Shown: piece by piece, positions 6,367-13,326 of the stretch
Numbering within the stretch: the first letter of the stretch is position 1
Layout: the number at the start of each line of letters is the position of its first letter
Source of the DNA: Methanocorpusculaceae archaeon UBA425
GTDB taxonomy: Archaea > Halobacteriota > Methanomicrobia > Methanomicrobiales > Methanocorpusculaceae
DNA: 13,590 bases
NCBI GenBank assembly: GCA_002506085.1
Contig: DAWV01000002.1
Coordinates: 156,658-170,247 of the forward strand
Direction of reading: 5' to 3'
The notes under the pieces: generated by a model
The model's database searches: none
What the model saw: only the letters and a program-made list of their open reading frames with translations
What the model was told of the DNA's origin: nothing
Position numbers and translations under genes: made by a program

Positions 6367-7386
6367 ATGATGCCAGTAAACGAAAAAACAGTCATGATAC
6401 CAGTACATGACGCGACTCTCGTCCGGAAAGAGGGAGTCGGGGTAATCTACCTCGCTGGCGGTTGTTTCTGGTGCTTGGAAAAATATATGCGGGCAATTCC
6501 CGGTGTAATAAAAGTAACCACGGGATATGCAAACGGCTTGCAGAACATCAAACCAGAATACAAACGGGTCAACACCGGGGTCACAGGATATCAGGAAGCC
6601 GTACGTGTAGAATATGATCAGACCAAAATCAGCCTTGAAGCCATTCTCTTTGCCTACTTCCGTATCATAGACCCCACCGTCGAAAACAGACAGGGAAAAT
6701 ACCAAGGTACCCAGTTTCAGACCGGTATCTACTACGCGGATATGGCCTCCGGCAAAAAAGTTCTGCTGGTGGCAGATGTAGAACGTCTTCGTCAGACCGA
6801 TTTCAAAGTGGAAATCTCCCCGCTCACCTCATTCTACGATGCGGAAGAGGAGCATCAGCAATATCTGGAGAAACATCCCGAAGAGGAATGTCATATAAGC
6901 CAGACCCTGTTTGACATGGTCTCGAACATGATTGTTGACCCGGCAAATTTTCCGCATATCGGAGCGGCAAAACTCAAAAAGAAGCTTACCGAAAAGCAGT
7001 ATTCTGTAACACAGAATAGCGAGACGGAAACACCGTTCGATAATCTCTACTGGGATAAATTCGATAAAGGAATCTATGTCGACGTCGTCACCGGCGAACC
7101 GCTCTTCTCATCCGCCGATAAATACAAAAGTTCGTACGGGTGGCCGACCTTTTCCAGGGTCATTGACGAAAACAGCTTTATCTATACGGCATTCTCCAAC
7201 CAGGGCAAATCATGGATAGGGCTGAGCAGCAGGACCGGCAACTCCCATCTGGGAAGAGTGTTCTATGATGACCCGGAATCACCGACCGGTAAACGATACA
7301 GCATAAACAGTGCATCACTGAAGTTCATTCCCTATGAAAAAATGGAGAAAAAAGGATACGGCTTCCTGAAAGATCTGGTAAAATAA
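6367..7386 (+). CDS. msrAB: MsrA-MsrB fusion with cysteine-free MsrB half
   Basis: The 339-residue protein is a fusion of methionine sulfoxide reductases. MsrA (about 25-180) reduces the S-sulfoxide of methionine and shows GGCFWCLE (catalytic C33; C36, E38), TGYQE (E77) and a C-terminal HQQYLEKHPEEECHI with C175 as likely resolving cysteine. The usual QGxDxGTQYR motif reads QGKYQGTQFQ, so the expected Asp and Tyr are Tyr112 and Phe117. MsrB (about 225-335, R-sulfoxide) shows YVDVVTGEPLFSS, YGWPTFSRVID, NSHLGRVF and RYSINSASLKF. In active MsrB the last reads RYC-x-NSASL; here the catalytic position is Ser312 (codon AGC, 7300-7302). Residues 176-339 hold no cysteine, so neither catalytic nor resolving thiol is present. 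The frame is intact. The fusion type is common in bacteria, suggesting transfer. MsrA activity is plausible; normal MsrB activity is doubtful. Confidence 0.9.
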   Translation: MMPVNEKTVMIPVHDATLVRKEGVGVIYLAGGCFWCLEKYMRAIPGVIKVTTGYANGLQNIKPEYKRVNTGVTGYQEAVRVEYDQTKISLEAILFAYFRIIDPTVENRQGKYQGTQFQTGIYYADMASGKKVLLVADVERLRQTDFKVEISPLTSFYDAEEEHQQYLEKHPEEECHISQTLFDMVSNMIVDPANFPHIGAAKLKKKLTEKQYSVTQNSETETPFDNLYWDKFDKGIYVDVVTGEPLFSSADKYKSSYGWPTFSRVIDENSFIYTAFSNQGKSWIGLSSRTGNSHLGRVFYDDPESPTGKRYSINSASLKFIPYEKMEKKGYGFLKDLVK

Positions 7387-7399
7387 ACTACTACCTCTA

Positions 7400-7406
7400 T
7401 TTTTTT
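7400..7406 (+). terminator. T-run after msrAB
   Basis: Seven consecutive T residues 14 bases after the stop fit archaeal intrinsic termination, separating msrAB from the fumarase genes. Confidence 0.45.
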
Positions 7407-7496
7407 GTTTCGGGATTCACTCACCGGACGCGGATTCTCCAATATTCTTCCTTTCAAAGAAAAACGTTATTCCCCATCCATACGAATAGTTATACC

Positions 7497-8318
7497 ATGG
7501 ACTCCCTCTATAAACGTCTTGCATCCGCCGTGGAACAGGCAATCCACCAGGCAGAAACGGTTCTGCCCCCGGACGTCGAAGAAGCATTACATACTGCATA
7601 TGATAAAGAAACAAACGTAATTGCCCGTGGGGAGTATGAAAATATATTTGCCAACCTCAGGGTTGCAAAGGAAAAGGATGTCCCGATTTGCCAGGACACG
7701 GGGATTTTTGTCATCTATCTCACCCTCCCGGAAACGGTTCCGCTGACAACAAAACTCTATGATGCCGTTTTTGAAGGAATCCGGCTCGCTACAAAATCCG
7801 TCCCGCTCCGCCCGAATGCAGTCGACCCTGTCTCACGGAAAAACTCCCGCGACAATACCGGAGCCGGAATTCCTGCAATCCATATAATACCGGGTGACAA
7901 ACTCCTTGTGACCGTTCTCCCGAAAGGGGCAGGTTCAGAAAACATGTCCCAGATAAAAATGCTCCTCCCATCAGACGTGGGGAAAATCCCCGGGTTTGTA
8001 ACCTCGGTCGTGAAAGATGCCGGTTCGCGCCCCTGCCCCCCGGTTATCGTGGGGGTCGGAATCGGCGGAACATTTGATTCGGCCGCTTCCTTTGCAAAAG
8101 AAGCCCTTTTATCGCCGATAAATGTGATGACCCCCTTCGAGAAGGAGATCTGCGGCAAAATCAACGAACTTGGCATAGGGGCAATGGGGCTTGGCGGAGA
8201 TACCACCTGTCTTGCCGTCAAAATAAAACAGGGAGCCTGTCACACGGCTTCACTACCGGTCGCCGTGAATATTCAGTGCTGGTGTTCACGCCGCGGCATA
8301 ATCGAGGTGGAAGTATGA
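7497..8318 (+). CDS. fumA: Fumarate hydratase class I, alpha subunit
   Basis: This 273-residue protein is the N-terminal half equivalent of iron-sulfur class I fumarase. With the beta subunit it reversibly hydrates fumarate to malate in the cytoplasm, part of the partial TCA pathway of methanogens. Cluster ligands are visible at C65 (VPICQDTG), C180 (RPCPPVIVGVGIGG) and probably C261 (VNIQCWCSRRG; C263 is close by). Other family marks are RKNSRDNTGAGIPAIH (114-129), LPKGAGSENMS (141-151) and GIGAMGLGGDTT (226-237). Length is normal for the separate subunit. No Shine-Dalgarno precedes the ATG; an AT-rich stretch at 7457-7470 may be the promoter of a leaderless mRNA. The stop overlaps the start of the beta gene, so the two are translationally coupled. 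The related tartrate dehydratase is the main alternative. Confidence 0.93.
   Translation: MDSLYKRLASAVEQAIHQAETVLPPDVEEALHTAYDKETNVIARGEYENIFANLRVAKEKDVPICQDTGIFVIYLTLPETVPLTTKLYDAVFEGIRLATKSVPLRPNAVDPVSRKNSRDNTGAGIPAIHIIPGDKLLVTVLPKGAGSENMSQIKMLLPSDVGKIPGFVTSVVKDAGSRPCPPVIVGVGIGGTFDSAASFAKEALLSPINVMTPFEKEICGKINELGIGAMGLGGDTTCLAVKIKQGACHTASLPVAVNIQCWCSRRGIIEVEV
8306..8312 (+). promoter_or_regulatory. Shine-Dalgarno deciding the beta-subunit start
   Basis: A GGTGGAA sequence lies just before the ATG at 8315, which overlaps the alpha stop as ATGA. This supports 8315 over the upstream in-frame ATG at 8276, which lies inside the alpha gene and adds residues unlike the family. Confidence 0.6.
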
Positions 8319-8818
8319 TCCGTCTTACAACCCCTCTCGGCGAGGAAGTGCTCGCCCTCCATGCAGGGGACAGGGTCCTTCTTTCCGGAATAATCTACAC
8401 CGCGAGAGACGAAGCCCATAAGAAAATCATGGAAGACGGCTTTCCGTTCGATCCGAAAGGTGCCGTGATTTACCACTGCGGTCCGGTGGTCGATGAAGCA
8501 CAGGGAAAAATCGTTGCCGCCGGTCCCACAACATCCGCCCGGATGAATAATCTGACGAAGCCCATGCTGGATGCCGGCGTTCGTGCCCTGATAGGGAAAG
8601 GCGGCATGTCCGCCGCGGTCCGTGAGGAACTTCGCGGGCGGGCTGTGTATTTCGCATTCACCGGAGGCTGTGCCGCCCTCGCGGCTTCATGCATGGACCT
8701 CGTAGACTGCCATTACCCGGAGCTTGGCATGGCGGAAGCCGTGTGGGAAATCAGACTGACCGACCTCCCGGTCGTTGTCGGAATCGACGCACACTGCGGG
8801 GATTTGTTTTCGAGATAA
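8315..8818 (+). CDS. fumB: Fumarate hydratase class I, beta subunit
   Basis: This 167-residue protein corresponds to the C-terminal half of class I fumarase and forms the active enzyme with the alpha subunit. Family motifs are SGIIYTARDEAHKK (24-37), YHCGPVV (53-59), GPTTSARM (70-77), ALIGKGGMS (91-99) and FTGGCAAL (115-122), ending in VVVGIDAHCGDLF. GPTTSxRM and GKGG are substrate-site regions in this family. The ATG at 8315 overlaps the alpha stop codon. A longer reading from 8276 would only add sequence out of frame with the alpha C-terminus. The stop at 8816-8818 is one base from the end of the opposing DUF92 gene, so the two transcripts must overlap at their 3' ends. Confidence 0.93.
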   Translation: MIRLTTPLGEEVLALHAGDRVLLSGIIYTARDEAHKKIMEDGFPFDPKGAVIYHCGPVVDEAQGKIVAAGPTTSARMNNLTKPMLDAGVRALIGKGGMSAAVREELRGRAVYFAFTGGCAALAASCMDLVDCHYPELGMAEAVWEIRLTDLPVVVGIDAHCGDLFSR

Positions 8819-8819
8819 C

Positions 8820-10025
8820 TCAGACAATTCCGAGATGAACGAGCGCGAGGCAGATCAGCATTGCTATAATTCCACCGGATAGAGTCGCAAGCAGGTTCGT
8901 ACCCGAGTTCCCGATTATCTTCTTATTTTCCAGCAGGGCGCCATACAGGCTGTCCAGATTCGTCCCGATAAACCCTGTAACCACACCAATCAGGCAGACA
9001 TACCAGGGAGCGACCCCGAGCACAAAGGCCATTCCGCAAATGATAACAGCCCCGAATATGCACGCCAATTCCCCGAGAACGGTGACCCCGCCGTTTGTCC
9101 CGGGCTGGACCTGCCTGAATGTTGTAATCAGATACGGCTTTCCTCCCGTCACACCGATTTCGCTCGCGAGGGTATCCGCCGTCGCGGTCGAAATCGAACC
9201 AAGGAACAGAGCAATGAAAATGACATCGCCGGTTAAGCCGTAAAGCACGGAGCCGACAATCCCCACTCCTGCATTGGCAAATGCATTCATGTATCCGCGG
9301 CGTCCCTGTTTACCCTGAGCCACTCCGAGAAACTCTTTTTCCGAGTATCTGAATTTCGTGAAGATTGAGCCGAGAATGAAAAACATCATCACGACAAAGA
9401 ACCAGTTCACGCCTGCAAACGAAATGAGAATCACGCCGAACAAAACTGCCGTGAACACCCCGCTTAAGTCTATCGTCTTTGCCCGGTAGGCAAAATAGCC
9501 GAATGCCGCACATATTATTACAGCTAATGCGAGCGTCCGGTAATCAACAAAGAACTGCAGGTCTTCAAAAAGCGTGATGGTCATTCCCACGCCAAGGAGC
9601 CCTATCATCGAACCGTCTTCCCTGCTCGTTAAGATGCTCCGGAGCATCAGGAGGACGATAAGGGCGATGATTCCCACAAGCGGCTCGAACTCGTTCGTAT
9701 AAAGCATCGTCGCAAGAAGGGAGATGGTCGCCCCTGTTGAAAAGATGAGTATGGGGTGTCCGGTATTTTTGAAAATCTTGAGAAAGTACTCGCCCCAGAT
9801 TATCATCATCATAGGTCCGATAAATGCAGATACAGGAACGTAACCTGTTTCGTACAGAAGAGAAAGTATCCCGACACCGAGTGCAAAATATTTGCTTTTT
9901 TCCACGAAGTACAGGAATAAGGCAAAGACAATGCCAATTATTCCCAGGAAAGGAAGATACGGGGAGCCTAGCATCAGGGCTGTGACCAGCAGGGCCAGAA
10001 TGAGGCGTTTAATCCGCGTATCCAT
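8820..10025 (-). CDS. DUF92-family integral membrane protein
   Basis: The 401-residue protein has about ten or more hydrophobic segments throughout. The C-terminal half carries the DUF92 signatures: GSIFTKFRYSEKE (219-231), QGRRGYMNAFANAGVG (240-255), STATADTLASEIG (279-291), QPGTNGGVTVLGE (307-319), GTNLDSLYGALLE (354-366) and NSGTNLLATLSGG (373-385). In plants and cyanobacteria a DUF92 member (VTE6) is a phytyl-phosphate kinase. An archaeal role in phosphorylating an isoprenoid alcohol is possible but unproven here. The N-terminal half (about 1-185) is a further hydrophobic extension seen in archaeal members. It follows the DUF362 gene on the same strand after 58 bases, with its own TATA-like sequence, and ends one base from the fumarase beta gene. 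Confidence 0.88.
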   Translation of the reverse strand: MDTRIKRLILALLVTALMLGSPYLPFLGIIGIVFALFLYFVEKSKYFALGVGILSLLYETGYVPVSAFIGPMMMIIWGEYFLKIFKNTGHPILIFSTGATISLLATMLYTNEFEPLVGIIALIVLLMLRSILTSREDGSMIGLLGVGMTITLFEDLQFFVDYRTLALAVIICAAFGYFAYRAKTIDLSGVFTAVLFGVILISFAGVNWFFVVMMFFILGSIFTKFRYSEKEFLGVAQGKQGRRGYMNAFANAGVGIVGSVLYGLTGDVIFIALFLGSISTATADTLASEIGVTGGKPYLITTFRQVQPGTNGGVTVLGELACIFGAVIICGMAFVLGVAPWYVCLIGVVTGFIGTNLDSLYGALLENKKIIGNSGTNLLATLSGGIIAMLICLALVHLGIV

Positions 10026-10064
10026 AACTACAGTTTATTTTGATTTTGATAATGATAACATTAT

Positions 10065-10074
10065 GTAAATATTG
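10065..10074 (-). promoter_or_regulatory. Possible TATA box and small palindrome before the DUF92 gene
   Basis: CAATATTTAC on the minus strand is centred about 44 bases before the ATG at 10025. Between them lies a perfect 6-bp inverted repeat, ATAATG (10049-10054) and CATTAT (10059-10064), which could be an operator or chance in AT-rich DNA. Confidence 0.25.
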
Positions 10075-10083
10075 ACACTGAAA

Positions 10084-11187
10084 TTATATCTCGATGAGCC
10101 GGTATTCGCTCCGCCCGAGCCCCATCTCTTCTGCATAGGAAATCTGCAGTTTCGGATCTGTTCCCGGCCACACACGAGTGAACTTTTCGTCACCTGCGTG
10201 GTGATGGTCCGGGAGAAGGCTTCCGAAGACGCCCTCTTCCGCATTTACCAGATCATAACATGCTTTGTCCAAAGCAACCGGATTGGTGGAGGCAAGGATG
10301 CCGATATCCGGCACAAACGGAATGTCATTCCACGGCGTGCAGTCACAATGCGGCGTGATGTTTGTCAGGAAATTGATATAGAATACTTTGCCTGTTTTAT
10401 TTGCCACGGCTCCGGCTGCATACTCGATCATGCGTTCGACGAACACAACCCCTTCATCCTTCCAGTCGATATCGATTGCATGCTCAGGGCAGGTGTTCAT
10501 GCACATAAGGCAGCCTATACAGCGGTCCATATCAAAGGCGATTGATTTTCCGGCAATGCTGATACAGAATTCGGGACAGGCATTCATACATGCCCCGCAG
10601 ATCACGCATTTATCTTCGATTACAAACGGGCGTGTGGTGTGCTGCTCATGTTTTCCTTCGCTCGAAGCGCATCCCATCCCGAGATTCTTGAGCGCTCCGC
10701 CGAATCCGGCAACCTCGTGTCCTTTGAAATGGGAAACAACAACCATACTGTCGGCTGAAATGATATCAGAGGCAATTTTTACCGAGTAAAAATGTTTGCC
10801 GTAAATATCCACTCCCTTATAGTTCTGACCGCGGAGTCCATCGGCAATAATTACCGGGCAGTCACATACCGGATAACAGAATCCGTGTTTTGCGGCAGTT
10901 TCGGCATGGTCAACCGCGTTTCTTCGTCCGCCAAGGTAAAGCGTATTTGTATCGGTCAGAAACGGTTTTGCCCCGAGCTTTTTGATTTCCTGAACAATAG
11001 CGGAGACGTGAAGCGGAGATACAAACACATCGTTCCCCACTTCGCCGAAATGGACTTTGACGGCGGTCAGATCATTTTGGCTTACCATATTTTCAAGACC
11101 GGCTGCCATGCAGAGCGCTTTGATTTTATGTTCGGTATTCCTGTCTTTTGACTGTGCCCCTGCGCGGGCGATGAATACTTCTTCCAT
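10084..11187 (-). CDS. DUF362 protein with 2x[4Fe-4S] ferredoxin domain
   Basis: This 367-residue protein belongs to the DUF362 family, common in anaerobes and methanogens and of unknown function. The DUF362 body is split around an inserted ferredoxin domain. N-terminal family motifs include KVHFGEVGND (44-53), DTNTLYLGGRRN (79-90) and SHFKGHEVAGFGGALKNLGMG (start 152). Two [4Fe-4S] motifs follow: C194, C197, C200, C204 and C223, C226, C229, C233, each ending in CP. The C-terminal part has ILASTNPVALDKAC (297-310), also typical. Additional cysteines at 104, 108 and 110 (CYPVCDC) and 281, 283 (HCDCTP) could bind metal or substrate. It is presumably a cytoplasmic redox protein. On the minus strand an AAACATATTTG sequence (near 11209-11220) about 28 bases upstream suggests a leaderless mRNA, divergent from dapA. 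Confidence 0.88.
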   Translation of the reverse strand: MEEVFIARAGAQSKDRNTEHKIKALCMAAGLENMVSQNDLTAVKVHFGEVGNDVFVSPLHVSAIVQEIKKLGAKPFLTDTNTLYLGGRRNAVDHAETAAKHGFCYPVCDCPVIIADGLRGQNYKGVDIYGKHFYSVKIASDIISADSMVVVSHFKGHEVAGFGGALKNLGMGCASSEGKHEQHTTRPFVIEDKCVICGACMNACPEFCISIAGKSIAFDMDRCIGCLMCMNTCPEHAIDIDWKDEGVVFVERMIEYAAGAVANKTGKVFYINFLTNITPHCDCTPWNDIPFVPDIGILASTNPVALDKACYDLVNAEEGVFGSLLPDHHHAGDEKFTRVWPGTDPKLQISYAEEMGLGRSEYRLIEI

Positions 11188-11227
11188 TACAGAATATTGG
11201 GTCTTGTGACAAATATGTTTTCGTGCA

Positions 11228-11261
11228 GTCCGGGGTTGACATCGTTATTCTCTCCCCCGAC
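11228..11261. promoter_or_regulatory. Inverted repeat between DUF362 and dapA
   Basis: GTCCGGGG (11228-11235) faces CCCCCGAC (11254-11261): seven of eight positions pair, with a C-C mismatch. It lies between the two divergent TATA-like boxes (about 11209-11220 for the minus gene, GTAAAATACA near 11264-11273 for dapA). It may be a shared operator; this is a guess from position. Confidence 0.3.
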
Positions 11262-11263
11262 AC

Positions 11264-11273
11264 GTAAAATACA
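11264..11273 (+). promoter_or_regulatory. TATA-like box before dapA
   Basis: GTAAAATACA is centred about 35 bases before the ATG at 11303, predicting a very short leader. No Shine-Dalgarno is seen before dapA, in contrast to dapB. Confidence 0.4.
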
Positions 11274-11302
11274 TCATCTTCCTCAACCAAGAATACTATA
11301 TT

Positions 11303-12196
11303 ATGTTTGAAGGTGTAATCCCTGCACTCATTACTCCGTTTAATGACGACGCGTCCCAGTCGCTCGATATTAACGGTTTAAGAAACTGCATCGAGTCAGT
11401 CATCCGTGGAGGCGTACACGGACTTCTCGCCTGCGGTTCGACCGGCGAATCGGCGACAATGACCCATGCCGAACACATTCGCGTCATCGAAGAGACTGTG
11501 TCCGCTGCAAGCAACCGTATTCCTGCCATCGCAGGAACCGGGTCCAACAACACCGAAGAGGCTCTTCTGATGACCCGCGCCGCCAAAATTTCCGGTGCAG
11601 ATGGTGTTCTGTTAATCAGCCCGTATTACAACAAACCAAACCGCTCAGGTCTCCTGAAGCATTATAAGAAAGTCGCAGACATAGGTCTTCCGGTAATTGT
11701 TTACAACATCCCGGGAAGAACCGGTCAGAATCTCGATGCCGGTCTGATTGTCGAGATGGTCAAGACGATTCCAAACATTGTTGCAGTCAAGGAAGCGAGC
11801 GGAAACCTTGACCAGATGATGGCGATTATTCAGCAGACTCAGGATCTTGAACGCGAGTATCCGTTCATCCTGACCTCAGGTGACGACTCACTTACTCTGC
11901 CGGTCCTTTCCGTTGGTGGTAAGGGGTGTATCTCGGTCACTGCAAACATCGAGCCGAAGCGTATGGTTGACATGTACAACACCTTCAGAAATTGCGATAT
12001 ACAGGGTGCAATGCAGAAGCATTACGAGCTTATGGAGCTTTCCAAGTCTCTCTTCATGGAAGTGAACCCGGTACCGGTCAAGCGTGCCGCCGAACTCCGT
12101 GGTCTGATTAAATCCGGAAACGTCCGGTTACCGCTGGACTCACTTGGGCAGGCTAACACGGCAGTGCTTAAGGAGGTGCTTTCCCACTATGATTAA
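11303..12196 (+). CDS. dapA: 4-hydroxy-tetrahydrodipicolinate synthase
   Basis: This 297-residue TIM-barrel enzyme condenses pyruvate with aspartate semialdehyde, the first committed step to diaminopimelate and lysine, in the cytoplasm. The start MFEGVIPALITPF is typical and length is normal. Family residues are visible: CGSTGES (44-50, pyruvate-binding Ser/Thr), AGTGSNNT (77-84), ISPYYNKP (105-112; Y109), YNIPGRTG (134-141; Y134 and R139) and VKEASGN (162-168) with K163 as the Schiff-base lysine. It overlaps dapB by eight bases, so the genes form one operon. Related aldolase-superfamily members such as KDG aldolases are less likely because dapB follows directly. No regulatory RNA element is seen in the short upstream region. 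Confidence 0.95.
   Translation: MFEGVIPALITPFNDDASQSLDINGLRNCIESVIRGGVHGLLACGSTGESATMTHAEHIRVIEETVSAASNRIPAIAGTGSNNTEEALLMTRAAKISGADGVLLISPYYNKPNRSGLLKHYKKVADIGLPVIVYNIPGRTGQNLDAGLIVEMVKTIPNIVAVKEASGNLDQMMAIIQQTQDLEREYPFILTSGDDSLTLPVLSVGGKGCISVTANIEPKRMVDMYNTFRNCDIQGAMQKHYELMELSKSLFMEVNPVPVKRAAELRGLIKSGNVRLPLDSLGQANTAVLKEVLSHYD
12170..12177 (+). promoter_or_regulatory. Strong Shine-Dalgarno for dapB inside dapA
   Basis: AAGGAGGT lies 11 bases before the ATG at 12189 and within the end of dapA. It fixes the dapB start and rules against the longer in-frame reading from 12144, whose extra 15 residues lack family resemblance. Confidence 0.75.
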
Positions 12197-12944
12197 AGTG
12201 ATTATCTGCGGTGCATTGGGCAGGATGGGTACGACAATCGCAAATATGGTTGTCGAAAACCCGAATCTGGAGTTCATCGGCGGTGTAGACATCCGTGAGG
12301 GTAACGTCCTTGGAAAGCCTGTTGTTTCTTCTGAGAAACTTCCTGCATTCATTGATGAATTCAGACCGGACGTGATGATCGATTTCACCGTTGCGGCTGC
12401 AACAATGGTGAATGCCAAAATCGCGGCGTCAAAAGGCGTGGCATTGATTATCGGAACGACCGGTTTCACTCCCGAGCAGGATGTCGAGCTTACGGCTGCC
12501 ATCAAAAACGTTCCTGTGGTAAAAACCACGAACTTCAGTGTCGGCGTGAATATTTTCTGGGAACTTGTGCGCGATGCGGCATCACGCCTTGGTGATTATG
12601 ATATCGAGGTCATCGAGTCCCACCACAGAAACAAAAAGGATGCTCCGAGCGGAACCGCAAAGACGATTCTGAAAATCATTCAGGATGAGGTCGGCAAACG
12701 TGATGTCATCTACGGACGTGAAGGCATGACCGAGCGCAAGACTGAAATCGGCATGCATGTAATCCGCGGCGGTGACATTGTCGGAGATCACGCGGTTCAG
12801 TTCCACCAGAATTATGAAACGATTGAACTGACCCACCGTGCCTACGACAGGGCAGTTTTCGCACGCGGTGCAGTCCGTGCAGCCGGCTGGGTCCCGACTG
12901 CGGCGCCGGGTCTGTATACAATGAAAGAGGTACTGGGTCTATAA
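12189..12944 (+). CDS. dapB: 4-hydroxy-tetrahydrodipicolinate reductase
   Basis: This 251-residue protein reduces the DapA product with NAD(P)H to tetrahydrodipicolinate for lysine synthesis. The N-terminal Rossmann fold shows IICGALGRMG (5-14), with IGTTGF (88-93) and KTTNFSVGVNIF (112-123) further on. The catalytic and substrate region is IESHHRNKKDAPSGTA (142-157), containing the conserved His pair (145-146), K150 and the SGT loop. RGGDIVGDHAV (193-203) and HRAYDRAVFARGAVRAA (216-232) complete the family pattern. Length is slightly short compared with bacterial DapB (about 270) but complete. Translation is probably coupled to dapA through the 8-base overlap and internal Shine-Dalgarno. The ferredoxin gene follows after 67 bases. 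Confidence 0.95.
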   Translation: MIKVIICGALGRMGTTIANMVVENPNLEFIGGVDIREGNVLGKPVVSSEKLPAFIDEFRPDVMIDFTVAAATMVNAKIAASKGVALIIGTTGFTPEQDVELTAAIKNVPVVKTTNFSVGVNIFWELVRDAASRLGDYDIEVIESHHRNKKDAPSGTAKTILKIIQDEVGKRDVIYGREGMTERKTEIGMHVIRGGDIVGDHAVQFHQNYETIELTHRAYDRAVFARGAVRAAGWVPTAAPGLYTMKEVLGL

Positions 12945-12956
12945 ACCCTTCACTCG

Positions 12957-12966
12957 AAATTTATAT
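12957..12966 (+). promoter_or_regulatory. TATA-like box before the ferredoxin gene
   Basis: AATTTATATC lies about 50 bases before the ATG, predicting a leader of about 20 bases that includes GAGGT (12997-13001), a Shine-Dalgarno 10 bases before the start. The ferredoxin may therefore have its own transcript besides read-through from dapAB. Confidence 0.4.
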
Positions 12967-13011
12967 CCCTGACAAATAGAAATATTATAAAAACAAGAGG
13001 TAAATGTAAAA

Positions 13012-13185
13012 ATGCCAGCAGTAGTTGATAAAAATAAGTGTACCGGATGTGCAACCTGTGTGGACATCTGCCCGTCTGCCGCAATTGAGCTTATAGACGA
13101 CAAGGCAGTTGTCAATGCAAGCGAGTGCGTTGACTGCGAAACCTGTGTGGATGAGTGCCCTGAAAGCGCAATCCACATGGAATAA
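13012..13185 (+). CDS. Small 2x[4Fe-4S] ferredoxin
   Basis: This 57-residue protein is a classic clostridial-type ferredoxin carrying two [4Fe-4S] clusters and acting as a cytoplasmic low-potential electron carrier. The two motifs are C10, C13, C16, C20 (KCTGCATCVDICP) and C39, C42, C45, C49 (ECVDCETCVDECP). The two halves are related by the usual internal duplication (PSAAIEL against ESAIHME). The protein is strongly acidic. The ATG at 13012 is preceded by GAGGT; the ATG at 13004 is followed at once by a stop. The partner enzyme cannot be told from the context, since DapB uses NAD(P)H and not ferredoxin. A T-run follows the stop. Confidence 0.95.
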   Translation: MPAVVDKNKCTGCATCVDICPSAAIELIDDKAVVNASECVDCETCVDECPESAIHME

Positions 13186-13200
13186 TTTTCATCTTTTTTT
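13186..13200 (+). terminator. T-rich terminator after ferredoxin
   Basis: TTTTC followed by a run of seven T residues (13194-13200) comes immediately after the stop, fitting archaeal intrinsic termination. Confidence 0.5.
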
Positions 13201-13238
13201 CCCCAATTTGCGGAAGTAATCTACGATTTTACTTGAAG

Positions 13239-13255
13239 TAGGACTTACGCGGTGT
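13239..13255 (+). repeat. 17-bp motif shared with left end, right copy
   Basis: TAGGACTTACGCGGTGT is the inverse of 294-310 with one mismatch. Sequence between it and the 49-bp repeat shows only patchy similarity to the corresponding left-end sequence (for example around GATTC/GATTG next to the motif), as expected of diverged copies of one element. Confidence 0.6.
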
Positions 13256-13326
13256 TGGTGTGAATCCAATTCGGGAAGGTAAGGCCGGGTGCGGAACTAT
13301 GAGAATTCCACCGCGAAGCTTTATCA

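Noticed and set aside
6310..6705. Minus-strand open frame of 131 residues over the start of msrAB
   Set aside because: The + strand frame has clear MsrA motifs, and the minus translation has no recognisable features.
8276..8818. Longer fumarase beta start at 8276
   Set aside because: The extra 13 residues lie inside the alpha gene and do not look like the family. The ATG at 8315 has a Shine-Dalgarno and the ATGA overlap.
12144..12944. Longer dapB start at 12144
   Set aside because: The Rossmann fold begins at the ATG at 12189, which follows AAGGAGGT. The upstream extension is dapA coding sequence read out of frame.
12939..13178. Minus-strand frames over the ferredoxin gene (12939-13178 and 12985-13176)
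   Set aside because: They are shadows of the ferredoxin, which has eight correctly spaced cysteines, a Shine-Dalgarno and a stop followed by a T-run.
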